Shown here: positions 53,244 through 61,805 of the stretch, piece after piece | How positions within the stretch are numbered: the stretch's first letter is position 1 | How the letters are laid out: each line of letters starts with the position of its first letter | Assembly: GCA_045123575.1 (NCBI GenBank) | Contig: JBGVKG010000017.1 | Span: 17,235 to 81,234, forward strand | Origin: SVEL01 sp045123575 | Lineage (GTDB): Bacteria; Bacillota; Clostridia; Lachnospirales; Lachnospiraceae | Length of the DNA: 64,000 nt | Reading direction: 5' to 3' | Made by a program: the position numbers and the translations under genes | Notes under the pieces: model-generated | Told to the model about the DNA's origin: nothing | Seen by the model: the letters and a program-made list of their open reading frames with translations, nothing else | The model's database searches: none

Positions 53244-54683
53244 ATGAATTACAGATTGGTTATATATTTAATGGGCAAGGTAATGATGTTTCTGTCATTA
53301 TTCTTGTTACTGCCTAGCATAGTGGCTCTCGTGTATGGAGAGTGGTCGGGAATATACTTTTTGGCAACTTCTTTTGGGTGTCTTATAATTGGCTTTTTAA
53401 TGTCGAGAAAGAAACCTAAGAATACACTGTTTTATGCAAGAGAAGGCTTCGTGGTTGTGGCATTAAGCTGGATTATGTTAAGTATTTTTGGTGCTATACC
53501 ATTTTGGGCAAGTGGAGAGATTCCAAATGTAGTAGATGCTATGTTTGAAATGGTGTCAGGATTTACTACTACAGGTGCTAGTATAGTGCCAGACGTTGAA
53601 GGCTTGTCTAAATGTATGTTATTCTGGCGTAGTTTTTCACACTGGATAGGCGGCATGGGAGTGCTGGTGTTTATGTTAGCTATATTGCCTATGGCGGGGG
53701 GCAACAATATGCACTTGCTTAGAGCAGAAAGTTCAGGAACAACTGTTGGAAAGTTGGTTCCCAAAATGAAGCAAACAGCCATTATTTTATATGGTATATA
53801 CATAGGATTAACTGTACTTGAGTTTATCTGTTTAGCTATATCAGGAATGAAGGTGTTTGACAATATCTGTTTAACCTTCGGTACAGCAGGTACAGGTGGT
53901 TTTGGTATATTGGCTGACAGCATTGCATCATATACTGCTGCGCAGCAATGGATAATAACAATATTTATGATGCTGTTTGGTGTTAATTTCAGCTTCTATT
54001 ATCTGATTTTATTAAAGAAACTTGGTCAGGCATTTAAGCTTGAAGAGGTAAAATGGTATTTTGCTATTTATCTATCAGCAGTTGTAATTATTGCCATCAA
54101 CATTTATAATAGCATCGGAAATGTCGGTGATACCATTAGACATGCAGCATTTCAGGTTGCGTCTGTTATGACTACAACAGGTTATGCGACCATCGACTAT
54201 GAACATTGGCCACAGATAGCTATTATGGTTATGACGGCAGTAATGTTTATAGGTGGATGTGCAGGAAGTACCGGTGGTGGTATGAAGGTTAGCCGTTTTG
54301 TTATAGGTGCCAAAAGTGCGTCTAGAGAATTAAAGAAGCTTATTCATCCACAAGGTGTCAAGATATCTAAAATGGATGGAAAACCACTGTCAGACCAAAC
54401 TATGAAAACTGTAACAGTATATTTTTATATATACGCGTTGATTTTTGCATTTTCAGCGCTTATAGTAGCGTTTGATAATTTTGATTTTGAGACTACATTC
54501 ACATCTATAGTGGCTACGCTTAATAATATAGGCCCAGGTTTTGGTGGAGTAGGACCAACAGATAATTTTTCGCAATTTTCGATTCTGTCCAAGTTAGTGT
54601 TTATTTTTGACATGCTAGTAGGCAGATTGGAGATATTCCCTATGTTACTTTTATTCATGCCATCAACATGGAAGAATAGATAA
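53244..54683 (+). CDS. trkH: Trk potassium transporter TrkH
   Basis: 479 residues with repeated TM-pore-TM units. The filter-like segments VSGFTTTGASIVPD, FGTAGTGGFGILAD, SVMTTTGYATIDY and ATLNNIGPGFGGVGP are the four P-loops of the SKT superfamily. The end MLLLFMPSTWKNR is typical of the family. It imports K+ with TrkA as the gating subunit. Confidence 0.95.
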   Translation: MNYRLVIYLMGKVMMFLSLFLLLPSIVALVYGEWSGIYFLATSFGCLIIGFLMSRKKPKNTLFYAREGFVVVALSWIMLSIFGAIPFWASGEIPNVVDAMFEMVSGFTTTGASIVPDVEGLSKCMLFWRSFSHWIGGMGVLVFMLAILPMAGGNNMHLLRAESSGTTVGKLVPKMKQTAIILYGIYIGLTVLEFICLAISGMKVFDNICLTFGTAGTGGFGILADSIASYTAAQQWIITIFMMLFGVNFSFYYLILLKKLGQAFKLEEVKWYFAIYLSAVVIIAINIYNSIGNVGDTIRHAAFQVASVMTTTGYATIDYEHWPQIAIMVMTAVMFIGGCAGSTGGGMKVSRFVIGAKSASRELKKLIHPQGVKISKMDGKPLSDQTMKTVTVYFYIYALIFAFSALIVAFDNFDFETTFTSIVATLNNIGPGFGGVGPTDNFSQFSILSKLVFIFDMLVGRLEIFPMLLLFMPSTWKNR

Positions 54684-54709
54684 TATATACACAAGAAAGG
54701 ATGAAAAAA

Positions 54710-55408
54710 ATGGGTAAAGATGTAATAGTAGCTTGCGATTTTAGCAGCAAGGAAGAGGTTATTGGATTTCTTAGCAAATTTAAAGAGGAAAAGCCTTATG
54801 TAAAGATAGGTATGGAGCTTTTCTATGCAGAAGGTCCAGATATCGTTAGAGAGATAAAGAAAATGGGACATAAGATATTCTTAGATTTGAAGCTTCATGA
54901 TATTCCAAATACAGTTAAGAAATCTATGACTGTTTTGTCTAATCTTGATGTAGATATGTGTAATCTTCATGCGGCAGGTACAAAGGCTATGATGGAGGCT
55001 GCATTAGAGGGACTTACAAGACCAGATGGAACTAGACCAATTCTTATCGCCGTAACACAGCTTACATCTACAAGTGAGGAGAGAATGAGAGAAGATCTTC
55101 TCATAGATAAGCCAATTGATGAGGTTGTTATGCATTATGCAAAGAATGCTAAGGATTCAGGCTTAGATGGTATCGTATGTTCACCACTTGAGGCAGGAAA
55201 GGTTCATGAACTTTGTGGTAATGAGTTTATTACAGTAACTCCTGGTGTAAGATTTGCTGATGGTGATATAGGTGATCAGGTCAGAGTTACAACTCCTGCT
55301 AAGGCAAAAGAAATAGGCTCTGATTATATCGTAGTTGGTAGACCTGTAACAGCAGCAGAGGATCCAGTTGCAGCATATAGAAGATGTGTTGCGGAGTTCG
55401 TAGGATAG
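54710..55408 (+). CDS. pyrF: Orotidine 5'-phosphate decarboxylase
   Basis: 232 residues, type 1 OMP decarboxylase, which makes UMP. The catalytic Lys-Asp-Lys array is in KIFLDLKLHDIPNTVKKSM, the substrate phosphate loop is TPGVRFADGDIGDQVRV, and the C-terminal VVGRPVTAAEDPVAAYRR is canonical. The ATG at 54710 has AAAGGA upstream at normal spacing; the ATG at 54701 has no room for a site. No other pyr genes are adjacent, which is unusual but not rare in this group. It lies close after trkH. Confidence 0.95.
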   Translation: MGKDVIVACDFSSKEEVIGFLSKFKEEKPYVKIGMELFYAEGPDIVREIKKMGHKIFLDLKLHDIPNTVKKSMTVLSNLDVDMCNLHAAGTKAMMEAALEGLTRPDGTRPILIAVTQLTSTSEERMREDLLIDKPIDEVVMHYAKNAKDSGLDGIVCSPLEAGKVHELCGNEFITVTPGVRFADGDIGDQVRVTTPAKAKEIGSDYIVVGRPVTAAEDPVAAYRRCVAEFVG

Positions 55409-56119
55409 TTACAGAGGTTGTCTTATGACACCTATTACTGTTCCAAGGCACGTATAACTGTCGATATTTTTTAGTTCGACTTCGTTGTTGGTAGCAAAAG
55501 GTGGAATTAGCCTAACTTTGCTATTCATAACGCTATGTTTTCTAAAGTAAATTATATTATCTTTTATGTAGAGAGCGATTTCGTCTGGTAGAGGAAATCG
55601 CTTTTCTAATGCAATCATATCACCAGGGAAATACATAGGGAAAAGGCTATCACTTAATACAGTCATAGCAAAATTTGCATTTTCCATATAGTCAGAGGGA
55701 ATAGATATATATTCAAATCTATTCTCGTCGTATAGAGCACCATTTCCTAGATATGCGGATGGTGTGTAACATTTTAGAAGTCTTGTATTGCTAGTATAGG
55801 AAGGTTGCAAAGCTAATTCTTTATCTAATACAAGCATAACGCTATTTCTTCCATGAGTATCTAAACTACGCCATTTTCTTAAAAGTTCAGCCTCATTATC
55901 AGAGCTATTTGTTCTTCCAATCAAGTTTTCTATACTACAGTCAAGTGCAGCAGATATGGCGGCTATAACTCCGAGGCTTGGATTTTTCGTTTTGCAGCTT
56001 CTTATGGATTTAATTGTATCTTCAGATACATTGGCCTTTATAGCCAAATCAGTTATGGTGTATCCTTTTATCTTCATTAAAAATTTTAATCTATCAGCTA
56101 ATAAATTTGTTATGTCCAT
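55409..56119 (-). CDS. XRE-family repressor with S24 (LexA/CI-like) C-terminal domain
   Basis: 236 residues. A helix-turn-helix (about 6-65: LADRLKFLMKIKGYTITDLA then ANVSEDTIKSIRS) is followed by an S24-like domain from about 130 whose Ser region reads LSDSLFPMYFPGDMIALEK. The typical catalytic Lys position is not obvious (IIYFRKHSV is the nearest), so self-cleavage is uncertain. AGGAGG lies four bases before the ATG at 56119. It faces the PAS/GGDEF gene over a shared control region with a GTGTAT palindrome, so it may regulate both genes. No prophage genes surround it. Confidence 0.83.
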   Translation of the reverse strand: MDITNLLADRLKFLMKIKGYTITDLAIKANVSEDTIKSIRSCKTKNPSLGVIAAISAALDCSIENLIGRTNSSDNEAELLRKWRSLDTHGRNSVMLVLDKELALQPSYTSNTRLLKCYTPSAYLGNGALYDENRFEYISIPSDYMENANFAMTVLSDSLFPMYFPGDMIALEKRFPLPDEIALYIKDNIIYFRKHSVMNSKVRLIPPFATNNEVELKNIDSYTCLGTVIGVIRQPL

Positions 56120-56149
56120 AGTTCCTCCTATATAGCAAGTGTAGTAAAT

Positions 56150-56178
56150 ATTATAAAGTAAGAAAAAGAAAAAAACAA
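56150..56178 (-). promoter_or_regulatory. Promoter of the XRE/S24 repressor gene
   Basis: On the minus strand TTGTTT (56173-56178), 17 bases, perfect TATAAT (56150-56155). Confidence 0.65.
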
Positions 56179-56186
56179 GTCGAAAA

Positions 56187-56202
56187 GTGTATAATAATAC
56201 AC
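56187..56202. promoter_or_regulatory. Candidate repressor operator (palindrome GTGTAT-N4-ATACAC)
   Basis: GTGTATAATAATACAC is a perfect inverted repeat just upstream of the -35 of the repressor promoter. A half site AAAAGTGTATAA recurs at 56224-56235, just before the -35 of the divergent gene. The position suits a repressor that controls both transcripts; binding by the XRE protein is inference. Confidence 0.4.
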
Positions 56203-56242
56203 AAAATAATAACAACAAAATTCAAAAGTGTATAAAGACCCC

Positions 56243-56270
56243 TTGTATTAAGATGTAAGTATGCTATAAT
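56243..56270 (+). promoter_or_regulatory. Promoter of the PAS/GGDEF gene
   Basis: TTGTAT (56243-56248), 16 bases, perfect TATAAT (56265-56270). The 130-base leader contains a stem AAAGTGGCTGTCT/AGACAGCTACTTT near 56318-56357. Confidence 0.6.
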
Positions 56271-56405
56271 TACAAATACAGGTAAGTGAAATAAGCTTAC
56301 AGGGGAATAAAAGAATTAAAGTGGCTGTCTGTCTGTGGTGGATGAGACAGCTACTTTGTGTATGTACTCATAAGTATAACAATAAATGTGCGATTGGTGG
56401 TTTAA

Positions 56406-57662
56406 ATGGTAAAAAAGCTAAAATATGCAAAATATCATATCGATAATGATCTTAAGGGAAGAATAATACAAGTTAATGCTGGTTTTTCTGAAACAACAGG
56501 ATATTCATATGATGAAGTTATGGAAAAGCAGATGACTATATTCGATTTAGTGCCAGACAGTCAATTAGAAGAGTATATGAAGCTGGTGCATGAGGCTAAG
56601 ATATATGGAGAAATCTACCTGTCTCACGATATTTGCTGCAAGGATGGAAGGGTAATCAGAGTACATTGTTTTGGTGAAATATATACTGATGTGGATACAG
56701 GTCATAGTTGTTCTAAAGTACTTATTAATGATGTAACAGAACATGCCAATGTGATGGATGAACTGAATATTAAGTCGGAGCAGTTCGCACTTCAGATGGA
56801 AAAGATGAAATTCCTAGCAGAGGATTCCCAAGAAATATTTATAGATTATGATATTCAAAGAGATTACTTTGAGGTGTCTATGTTTGTAGAAGGAGAGTAT
56901 AAGCAGCTTTTTTCTAAAGAGAATTATTTTACCTCAGAGGAACAGGGTATACATGAAGACGATTTTGAAGCGGTATGTCAGGCTTTTTTGGTAGCAAATA
57001 ATAAAAATTCTAAGCAGGTTATAGATTTTAGAAGTCGTAGGTTTAAGGATTACTATAACTGGTATAGATTGACATATACAACATTTATATATCCTACTAC
57101 GGGAAAAAGTCATATAATCGGAAGAATAATGGATATAAATGACGAGAAACTTGCTAGTTTACAGATAACTGATGGTGTTCATAAGGATAAGCTTACAAGT
57201 GTATATAATAAAACTACGACGGAAGCAAAAATTAATGAGATATTGACTAACAATGGTGCAGAGAGTGAATATGCATTGTTACTTATAGATTTAAAACATT
57301 TAGAACAAATACAGATGACTATGGGATATGATCAAGGTGACTTAGTGCTTGAAAGTACGGGACAGTTACTTTTGAATATGTTTAGGCAGAATTTCGATAT
57401 AATAGGAAGAATAGATGATAACATATTCGTTATATTTATGAGAAATGCATCGGATGTATTTTATGTAGAGAGTAGATGTATGGAGATATGCATGAGAGTT
57501 AGACAGGAATGTACTCCATTGCATAGTAATTATTCGAATATTGCTCATATAGGTATTGCATTAGGAAATGGCAAAATTGGTTCCTTTAAAAAACTATACA
57601 ACAAGGCACGTAAGGCATTAGAACGTCAAAAAGATAAGGATAAAGAAGGGTACAGCTTTTAA
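56406..57662 (+). CDS. Cytoplasmic PAS-domain protein with degenerate GGDEF domain
   Basis: 418 residues without TM segments. A PAS domain (about 8-120, with RIIQVNAGFSETTGYSYDEV and DITEH-like end NDVTEHANVMD), a second PAS-like region (about 130-250), and a C-terminal GGDEF domain (about 262-415). The GGDEF signature is replaced by GRIDDNIF, so it cannot make c-di-GMP and may bind GTP or c-di-GMP as a sensor or act as a partner. GGTGG precedes the ATG. It is divergent from the S24 repressor gene. Confidence 0.82.
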   Translation: MVKKLKYAKYHIDNDLKGRIIQVNAGFSETTGYSYDEVMEKQMTIFDLVPDSQLEEYMKLVHEAKIYGEIYLSHDICCKDGRVIRVHCFGEIYTDVDTGHSCSKVLINDVTEHANVMDELNIKSEQFALQMEKMKFLAEDSQEIFIDYDIQRDYFEVSMFVEGEYKQLFSKENYFTSEEQGIHEDDFEAVCQAFLVANNKNSKQVIDFRSRRFKDYYNWYRLTYTTFIYPTTGKSHIIGRIMDINDEKLASLQITDGVHKDKLTSVYNKTTTEAKINEILTNNGAESEYALLLIDLKHLEQIQMTMGYDQGDLVLESTGQLLLNMFRQNFDIIGRIDDNIFVIFMRNASDVFYVESRCMEICMRVRQECTPLHSNYSNIAHIGIALGNGKIGSFKKLYNKARKALERQKDKDKEGYSF

Positions 57663-57676
57663 ACTGTACCCTTTAT
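57645..57676 (+). terminator. Terminator overlapping the stop of the PAS/GGDEF gene
   Basis: GGGTACAG and CTGTACCC pair across the TAA stop, followed by TTTAT. Confidence 0.6.
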
Positions 57677-57742
57677 CGTTGAAACTAGATATTAAATATG
57701 ATAGAATTAGAGCGATAAAAGCAAAAAAGTGGAAGGAAGATA

Positions 57743-59014
57743 ATGAGTAAGTTAAGCGATGTAGAGAACAAAAATATAGGAATAGATGTATACACCTTAG
57801 ATAACGGTTTGAGAGTTGTATTTGAACAAAATAGACACCTTAATGCTGTGACAGCAGGTGTATGGATAAAGGTAGGCTCTAGAGATGAGAACGAGACCAA
57901 TAATGGAATAGCTCATATAATTGAACACATGTTATTTAAAGGTACTAAAAATATGACAGCTAAGCAGCTGGCAGTGAGGACAGCTATACTGGGTGGTGGT
58001 CTAAATGCTTACACAAGCAAGGAAAATACAGAGGTGTATTGCAGAACTTTGCCATCATGTCTAGAAGAAGCTATTAACATTCTAGGAGATATGATATGCC
58101 ATTCCTTAATAGATGACGTAGAGCTTGAAAAGGAAAAGGGTGTCGTTTGCGAAGAGATAGATATGTATAAGGATTCACCGGAGGATAGTGTTCATGAGGT
58201 GTTGCAAAAGAAGATATGGAATAAGCACCCTTTAGGATATATTATTTCTGGAAAGAAGAAGAACGTTAAAGGGTTTACATCCTCGCAGTTAAAAGAATTT
58301 ATGAAGCGTTACTATGTGGCTAGTAATATGGTTGTATCAGTAGCAGGTAATTTTAATAAGCGGGAAACCTTGCAGTGGATAAAGACAGCATTTGCAGATG
58401 TAAATATAGCTGGTGGTGATGAGTGTAAATGCGTGGATGGATATACACCTACATATAAGAAGACTACTTTTGTAAAGGAGAAGGATATAGAACAGCTCCA
58501 TATGAATCTAGCCATTCAGTCCCCGGCATTTGTTGATGAGGAGCGATATGTTGCAACTATTGTAAATGCCATATTTGGCGGGGATGTGAATTCTAGATTG
58601 TTTCAATGTGTAAGGGAGCAATATGGTCTTACATATTCAGTGTATTCTTATGGAAGCAGTTTTTCGGATACCGGACTTATGCATATATATGCCGCTATGA
58701 ATCCGCAACAGCAGGATAGGGTATATCAGCTTATTACGGGTACTATGGAGGAATTAAAATCTAAGGGGATAACATCAGATGAACTAAAAAATGCTAAGCA
58801 ACAGACAAAGGTGGAGTTGAGCTTGGGAAGAGATAGTACATCTTCACTTATGAGCGCTAATGCCAAAAGTGTGATATATGGTATACCGTTGATAGCTTTT
58901 GAGGAAAAGCTACATAATATTGATAAGATTAAAAAGAGTGATGTAAATAAATTTATAGACAAATATTTTGATGTAGATAATATGAGTGTTGGACTAATTG
59001 GTCCAAAGATTTAA
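57743..59014 (+). CDS. M16-family zinc peptidase (mitochondrial-processing-peptidase-like)
   Basis: 423 residues. The inverted zinc motif HxxEH is in GIAHIIEHMLFKGT (about 53-57), and the third zinc ligand Glu in ELEKEKGVVCEEIDMYKDSP about 75 residues later. The C-terminal half carries the Arg/Tyr-type QYGLTYSVYSYGSSFSDTGL block. Single-subunit relatives in Firmicutes are of the YmxG/PqqL group, whose physiological substrates are poorly known. There is no signal peptide. The gene lies between a regulator and metY. Confidence 0.92.
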   Translation: MSKLSDVENKNIGIDVYTLDNGLRVVFEQNRHLNAVTAGVWIKVGSRDENETNNGIAHIIEHMLFKGTKNMTAKQLAVRTAILGGGLNAYTSKENTEVYCRTLPSCLEEAINILGDMICHSLIDDVELEKEKGVVCEEIDMYKDSPEDSVHEVLQKKIWNKHPLGYIISGKKKNVKGFTSSQLKEFMKRYYVASNMVVSVAGNFNKRETLQWIKTAFADVNIAGGDECKCVDGYTPTYKKTTFVKEKDIEQLHMNLAIQSPAFVDEERYVATIVNAIFGGDVNSRLFQCVREQYGLTYSVYSYGSSFSDTGLMHIYAAMNPQQQDRVYQLITGTMEELKSKGITSDELKNAKQQTKVELSLGRDSTSSLMSANAKSVIYGIPLIAFEEKLHNIDKIKKSDVNKFIDKYFDVDNMSVGLIGPKI

Positions 59015-59023
59015 AATCTTATA

Positions 59024-59052
59024 TTGAATTGAACACTTCAATGTGTTAAAAT
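59024..59052 (+). promoter_or_regulatory. Candidate promoter of metY
   Basis: TTGAAT (59024-59029), 17 bases, TAAAAT (59047-59052), about 30 bases before the metY start. No S-box or other riboswitch fits in the 70-base gap. Confidence 0.5.
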
Positions 59053-59083
59053 GCTCAAAGAAGACTTTTTGGAGGTAAATATA

Positions 59084-60367
59084 ATGTCAGAGAAAAGAAA
59101 TTTAGGAACAGTATGTATACAGGGAGGATATTCTCCAAAGAATGGCGAAGCTAGAGTTTTGCCTATATATCAAAGTACAACATTTAAGTATGAGACAAGT
59201 GACCAGATGGGTAAGCTTTTTGATTTAGAAGATACAGGTTACTTCTATACACGTTTACAGAATCCTACTAATGATGCTGTGGCAGCAAAGATTGCAGAGC
59301 TTGAAGGTGGAGTTGGCGCTATGCTTACATCATCAGGTCAGGCAGCTAATTTCTATGCTATTTTTAATATATGTGAGCAGGGTGGTCACGTTGTTGCATC
59401 AGCACCAATATATGGCGGAACATTCAATTTGTTTAATGTAACTCTTAGAAAGCTTGGATTGGATTTTACATTTGTAGATCCAGATGCATCAGAGGAAGAA
59501 CTTGCAAAGGCATTTAAGCCTAACACAAAGGCAGTGTTTGCAGAAACTATATCTAATCCATCGTTAGTAGTATTGGATATTGAGAAGTTTGCAAGACTTG
59601 CTCATTCTCATGGAGTACCATTAGTTATAGATAACACATTTGCTACACCTATCAACTGTCGTCCATTTGAGTGGGGAGCAGATATTGTTACACATTCAAC
59701 TACAAAGTATATGGATGGTCATGCTATGGCAGTTGGTGGCTGTATCGTAGATAGTGGTAATTTTGATTGGGATGCTCATGCTGATAAGTTCCCAGGTCTT
59801 ACAACACCAGATGATTCTTACCATGGTATTGTGTATACACAGAAGTTTGGCAAGGCGGCATTTATAACAAAGGCTACTGTTCAGTTGATGAGAGATTTAG
59901 GCTCAATACAGTCTCCACAGAATGCATTCCTTACAAATGTTGGACTGGAGACACTTCACCTTCGTATGAAGAGACATTGTGAGAATGCGCAGAAGGTTGC
60001 TGAATATTTAAAGAATAATGAGAAGGTATCATGGGTTAGATATTCAGGCTTAGAAGGTGACGATTATTATGATCTTGCTAAGAAGTATCTTCCTAATGGA
60101 AGCTGTGGAGTTATTTCTTTTGGTCTTAAGGCTGGCAGAGAGGCTTGTAAGAGATTTATGGATAACCTTAAGTTAGCAGCTATAGTTACACATGTTGCGG
60201 ATTCTCGTACATCTGTACTTCACCCAGCTAGCCATACACATAGACAGCTTACAAATGAGCAGCTTGTGGAAGCCGGAGTAAAGCCTGAGCTTATAAGATT
60301 AAGTGTTGGTATAGAGGATGTTGAAGACATTATAGCTGATATAGAGCAGGCGCTTAATATTGACTAA
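59084..60367 (+). CDS. metY: O-acetylhomoserine sulfhydrylase
   Basis: 427 residues. A Cys/Met-metabolism PLP enzyme: YPTRLQNP-like YTRLQNPTNDAVAAKIA near residue 55, GAMLTSSGQAANFYAIF, and the PLP Lys in DIVTHSTTKYMDGHAMAVGG (about 205). It makes homocysteine from O-acetylhomoserine and sulfide; cysteine synthase activity is possible in the family. The ATG at 59084 has GGAGG eight bases upstream; the upstream ATG at 59051 lacks one. hisA follows 34 bases later. Confidence 0.95.
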   Translation: MSEKRNLGTVCIQGGYSPKNGEARVLPIYQSTTFKYETSDQMGKLFDLEDTGYFYTRLQNPTNDAVAAKIAELEGGVGAMLTSSGQAANFYAIFNICEQGGHVVASAPIYGGTFNLFNVTLRKLGLDFTFVDPDASEEELAKAFKPNTKAVFAETISNPSLVVLDIEKFARLAHSHGVPLVIDNTFATPINCRPFEWGADIVTHSTTKYMDGHAMAVGGCIVDSGNFDWDAHADKFPGLTTPDDSYHGIVYTQKFGKAAFITKATVQLMRDLGSIQSPQNAFLTNVGLETLHLRMKRHCENAQKVAEYLKNNEKVSWVRYSGLEGDDYYDLAKKYLPNGSCGVISFGLKAGREACKRFMDNLKLAAIVTHVADSRTSVLHPASHTHRQLTNEQLVEAGVKPELIRLSVGIEDVEDIIADIEQALNID

Positions 60368-60401
60368 TTTTGAATAACAGTTGTAAAAATAGGAGGATGA
60401 A

Positions 60402-61172
60402 ATGAAATTTAGACCATGTATTGACATTCATAATGGGTGTGTTAAGCAGATTGTTGGGGGAAGCTTAATAGATACAGGTGATAAAGCACAGGAAAATTTT
60501 GTGGCAAAGCAGGATGCTGCTTACTATGCTAAATTATATAAGTCAAAAGGTATTACAGGTGGTCATATTATTTTGCTTAATGATACAGCATCACCATATT
60601 ATGACGCTACAAAAGAGCAGGCATTGATGGCACTAGAGGCATATCGTGGAGGTATGCAGATTGGTGGCGGTATAACACCAAAGAATGCTATTGGATATCT
60701 AAATGAAGGTGCATCCCATGTTATAGTTACATCATATGTGTTTCAAGATGGCATTATTAATATGGATAACCTTAGATTACTTAATAATAAAATAGGTAAG
60801 GAACATATTGTTTTAGACTTAAGCTGCAAAAAAAGTGATGGTAAATATTATGTTGCAACCAATAGATGGCAGAAGATTACGGATGTTCAGGTAAATGAGC
60901 AACTATTTGATGAACTTAAGGACTATTGCGATGAATTTTTGGTTCATGCGGTAGATGTTGAAGGTAAGTCAAATGGTGTAGATAGGGATATGGTATCATT
61001 ACTTGGACGGTTAAATGGTCTTGAGGTTACGTATGCAGGCGGTATTTCTAGTTATAAGGATATAGATATTCTTAAGGAATTAGGTCAAGGAAAGGTAGAT
61101 TTTACTGTAGGCAGCGCATTGGATCTGTTTGGTGGTAGTATGAAATTTGATGAAATGTGCCAATTTAAGTAA
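60402..61172 (+). CDS. hisA: Phosphoribosylformimino-5-aminoimidazole carboxamide ribotide isomerase, eukaryote-type HisA
   Basis: 256 residues. It starts MKFRPCIDIHNGCVKQIVGG with the catalytic Asp, has MQIGGGITPKNAIGYLNEGA, and the second half shows VHAVDVEGKSNGVD and VTYAGGISSYKDIDILKELG. Standard bacterial HisA has PAIDLxxG and VxRxxxGD. This sequence instead matches the divergent form known from fungi and plants (HIS6), also present in some Clostridia. It isomerises ProFAR to PRFAR in histidine synthesis. No other his gene is adjacent. Confidence 0.88.
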   Translation: MKFRPCIDIHNGCVKQIVGGSLIDTGDKAQENFVAKQDAAYYAKLYKSKGITGGHIILLNDTASPYYDATKEQALMALEAYRGGMQIGGGITPKNAIGYLNEGASHVIVTSYVFQDGIINMDNLRLLNNKIGKEHIVLDLSCKKSDGKYYVATNRWQKITDVQVNEQLFDELKDYCDEFLVHAVDVEGKSNGVDRDMVSLLGRLNGLEVTYAGGISSYKDIDILKELGQGKVDFTVGSALDLFGGSMKFDEMCQFK

Positions 61173-61275
61173 AACAGTAAGTATTTTGATTGGAATTATG
61201 TAGCAAACTCATTGAAAAATATTGAGTGATATTGTAAAATGTAATAGCTTAATTATAATTGTTATGAGGTAGCGT

Positions 61276-61776
61276 ATGGGTGGTAATATAAATTTTGTTT
61301 ACGATATAAACCCTGATGAGAATGCTGATGAATTAAAGCATTTTCTGTTTCTTGAAAGTGTTCGCTTAAGCGAGGAAAGACAAGAAATTGCCGATGAGAG
61401 AAGAAAACTTGAGTTGGATAAGAAGAAACTTGAAAGAGACAGGGAGTTGTTTGATAAGCAGTGGAAGATAGTGGAGCGAGAGCTTCGCCAGATTGGTAAC
61501 GACAGGGCTAATATCGCAAAGGATAAAGCATATATAGAAAAAGAGAAGCTTAATCTAAGAAGGCTACAGCAGCAGGTTAGACAAAATACTGCTAATGTGA
61601 CAGTGTGTACAACAGCTACTTTTTTTGGTGGAGTTACAGGCACAGCTAATCTTAGAAAAAGATATAAAGAATTATTGAAGATATATCATCCTGATAATGG
61701 TGGAGATTCGGCGACGCTTTTAGCTATAAATAAAGAGTATGAAAAAGTGAAAAAACGATTCGGTACCAGTATATAA
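61276..61776 (+). CDS. Coiled-coil protein with C-terminal J-domain
   Basis: 166 residues. A long charged coiled coil (about 20-110, rich in Glu, Lys, Arg) precedes a short hydrophobic stretch and a C-terminal J-like domain whose HPD motif is intact (KELLKIYHPDNGGDSATLLA, about 140). The domain is truncated relative to DnaJ: helices II and III with the HPD loop are present. It could recruit DnaK to a partner that the coil binds. It ends 29 bases before asnA, in the same direction, so co-transcription is likely. Confidence 0.8.
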   Translation: MGGNINFVYDINPDENADELKHFLFLESVRLSEERQEIADERRKLELDKKKLERDRELFDKQWKIVERELRQIGNDRANIAKDKAYIEKEKLNLRRLQQQVRQNTANVTVCTTATFFGGVTGTANLRKRYKELLKIYHPDNGGDSATLLAINKEYEKVKKRFGTSI

Positions 61777-61805
61777 GATTTGATATGGAGATGTGGAGGA
61801 TCAAT

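Noticed and set aside
55409..56119. Prophage marker (CI-like repressor)
   Set aside because: No integrase, structural or replication phage genes lie around it; neighbours are ordinary chromosomal genes.
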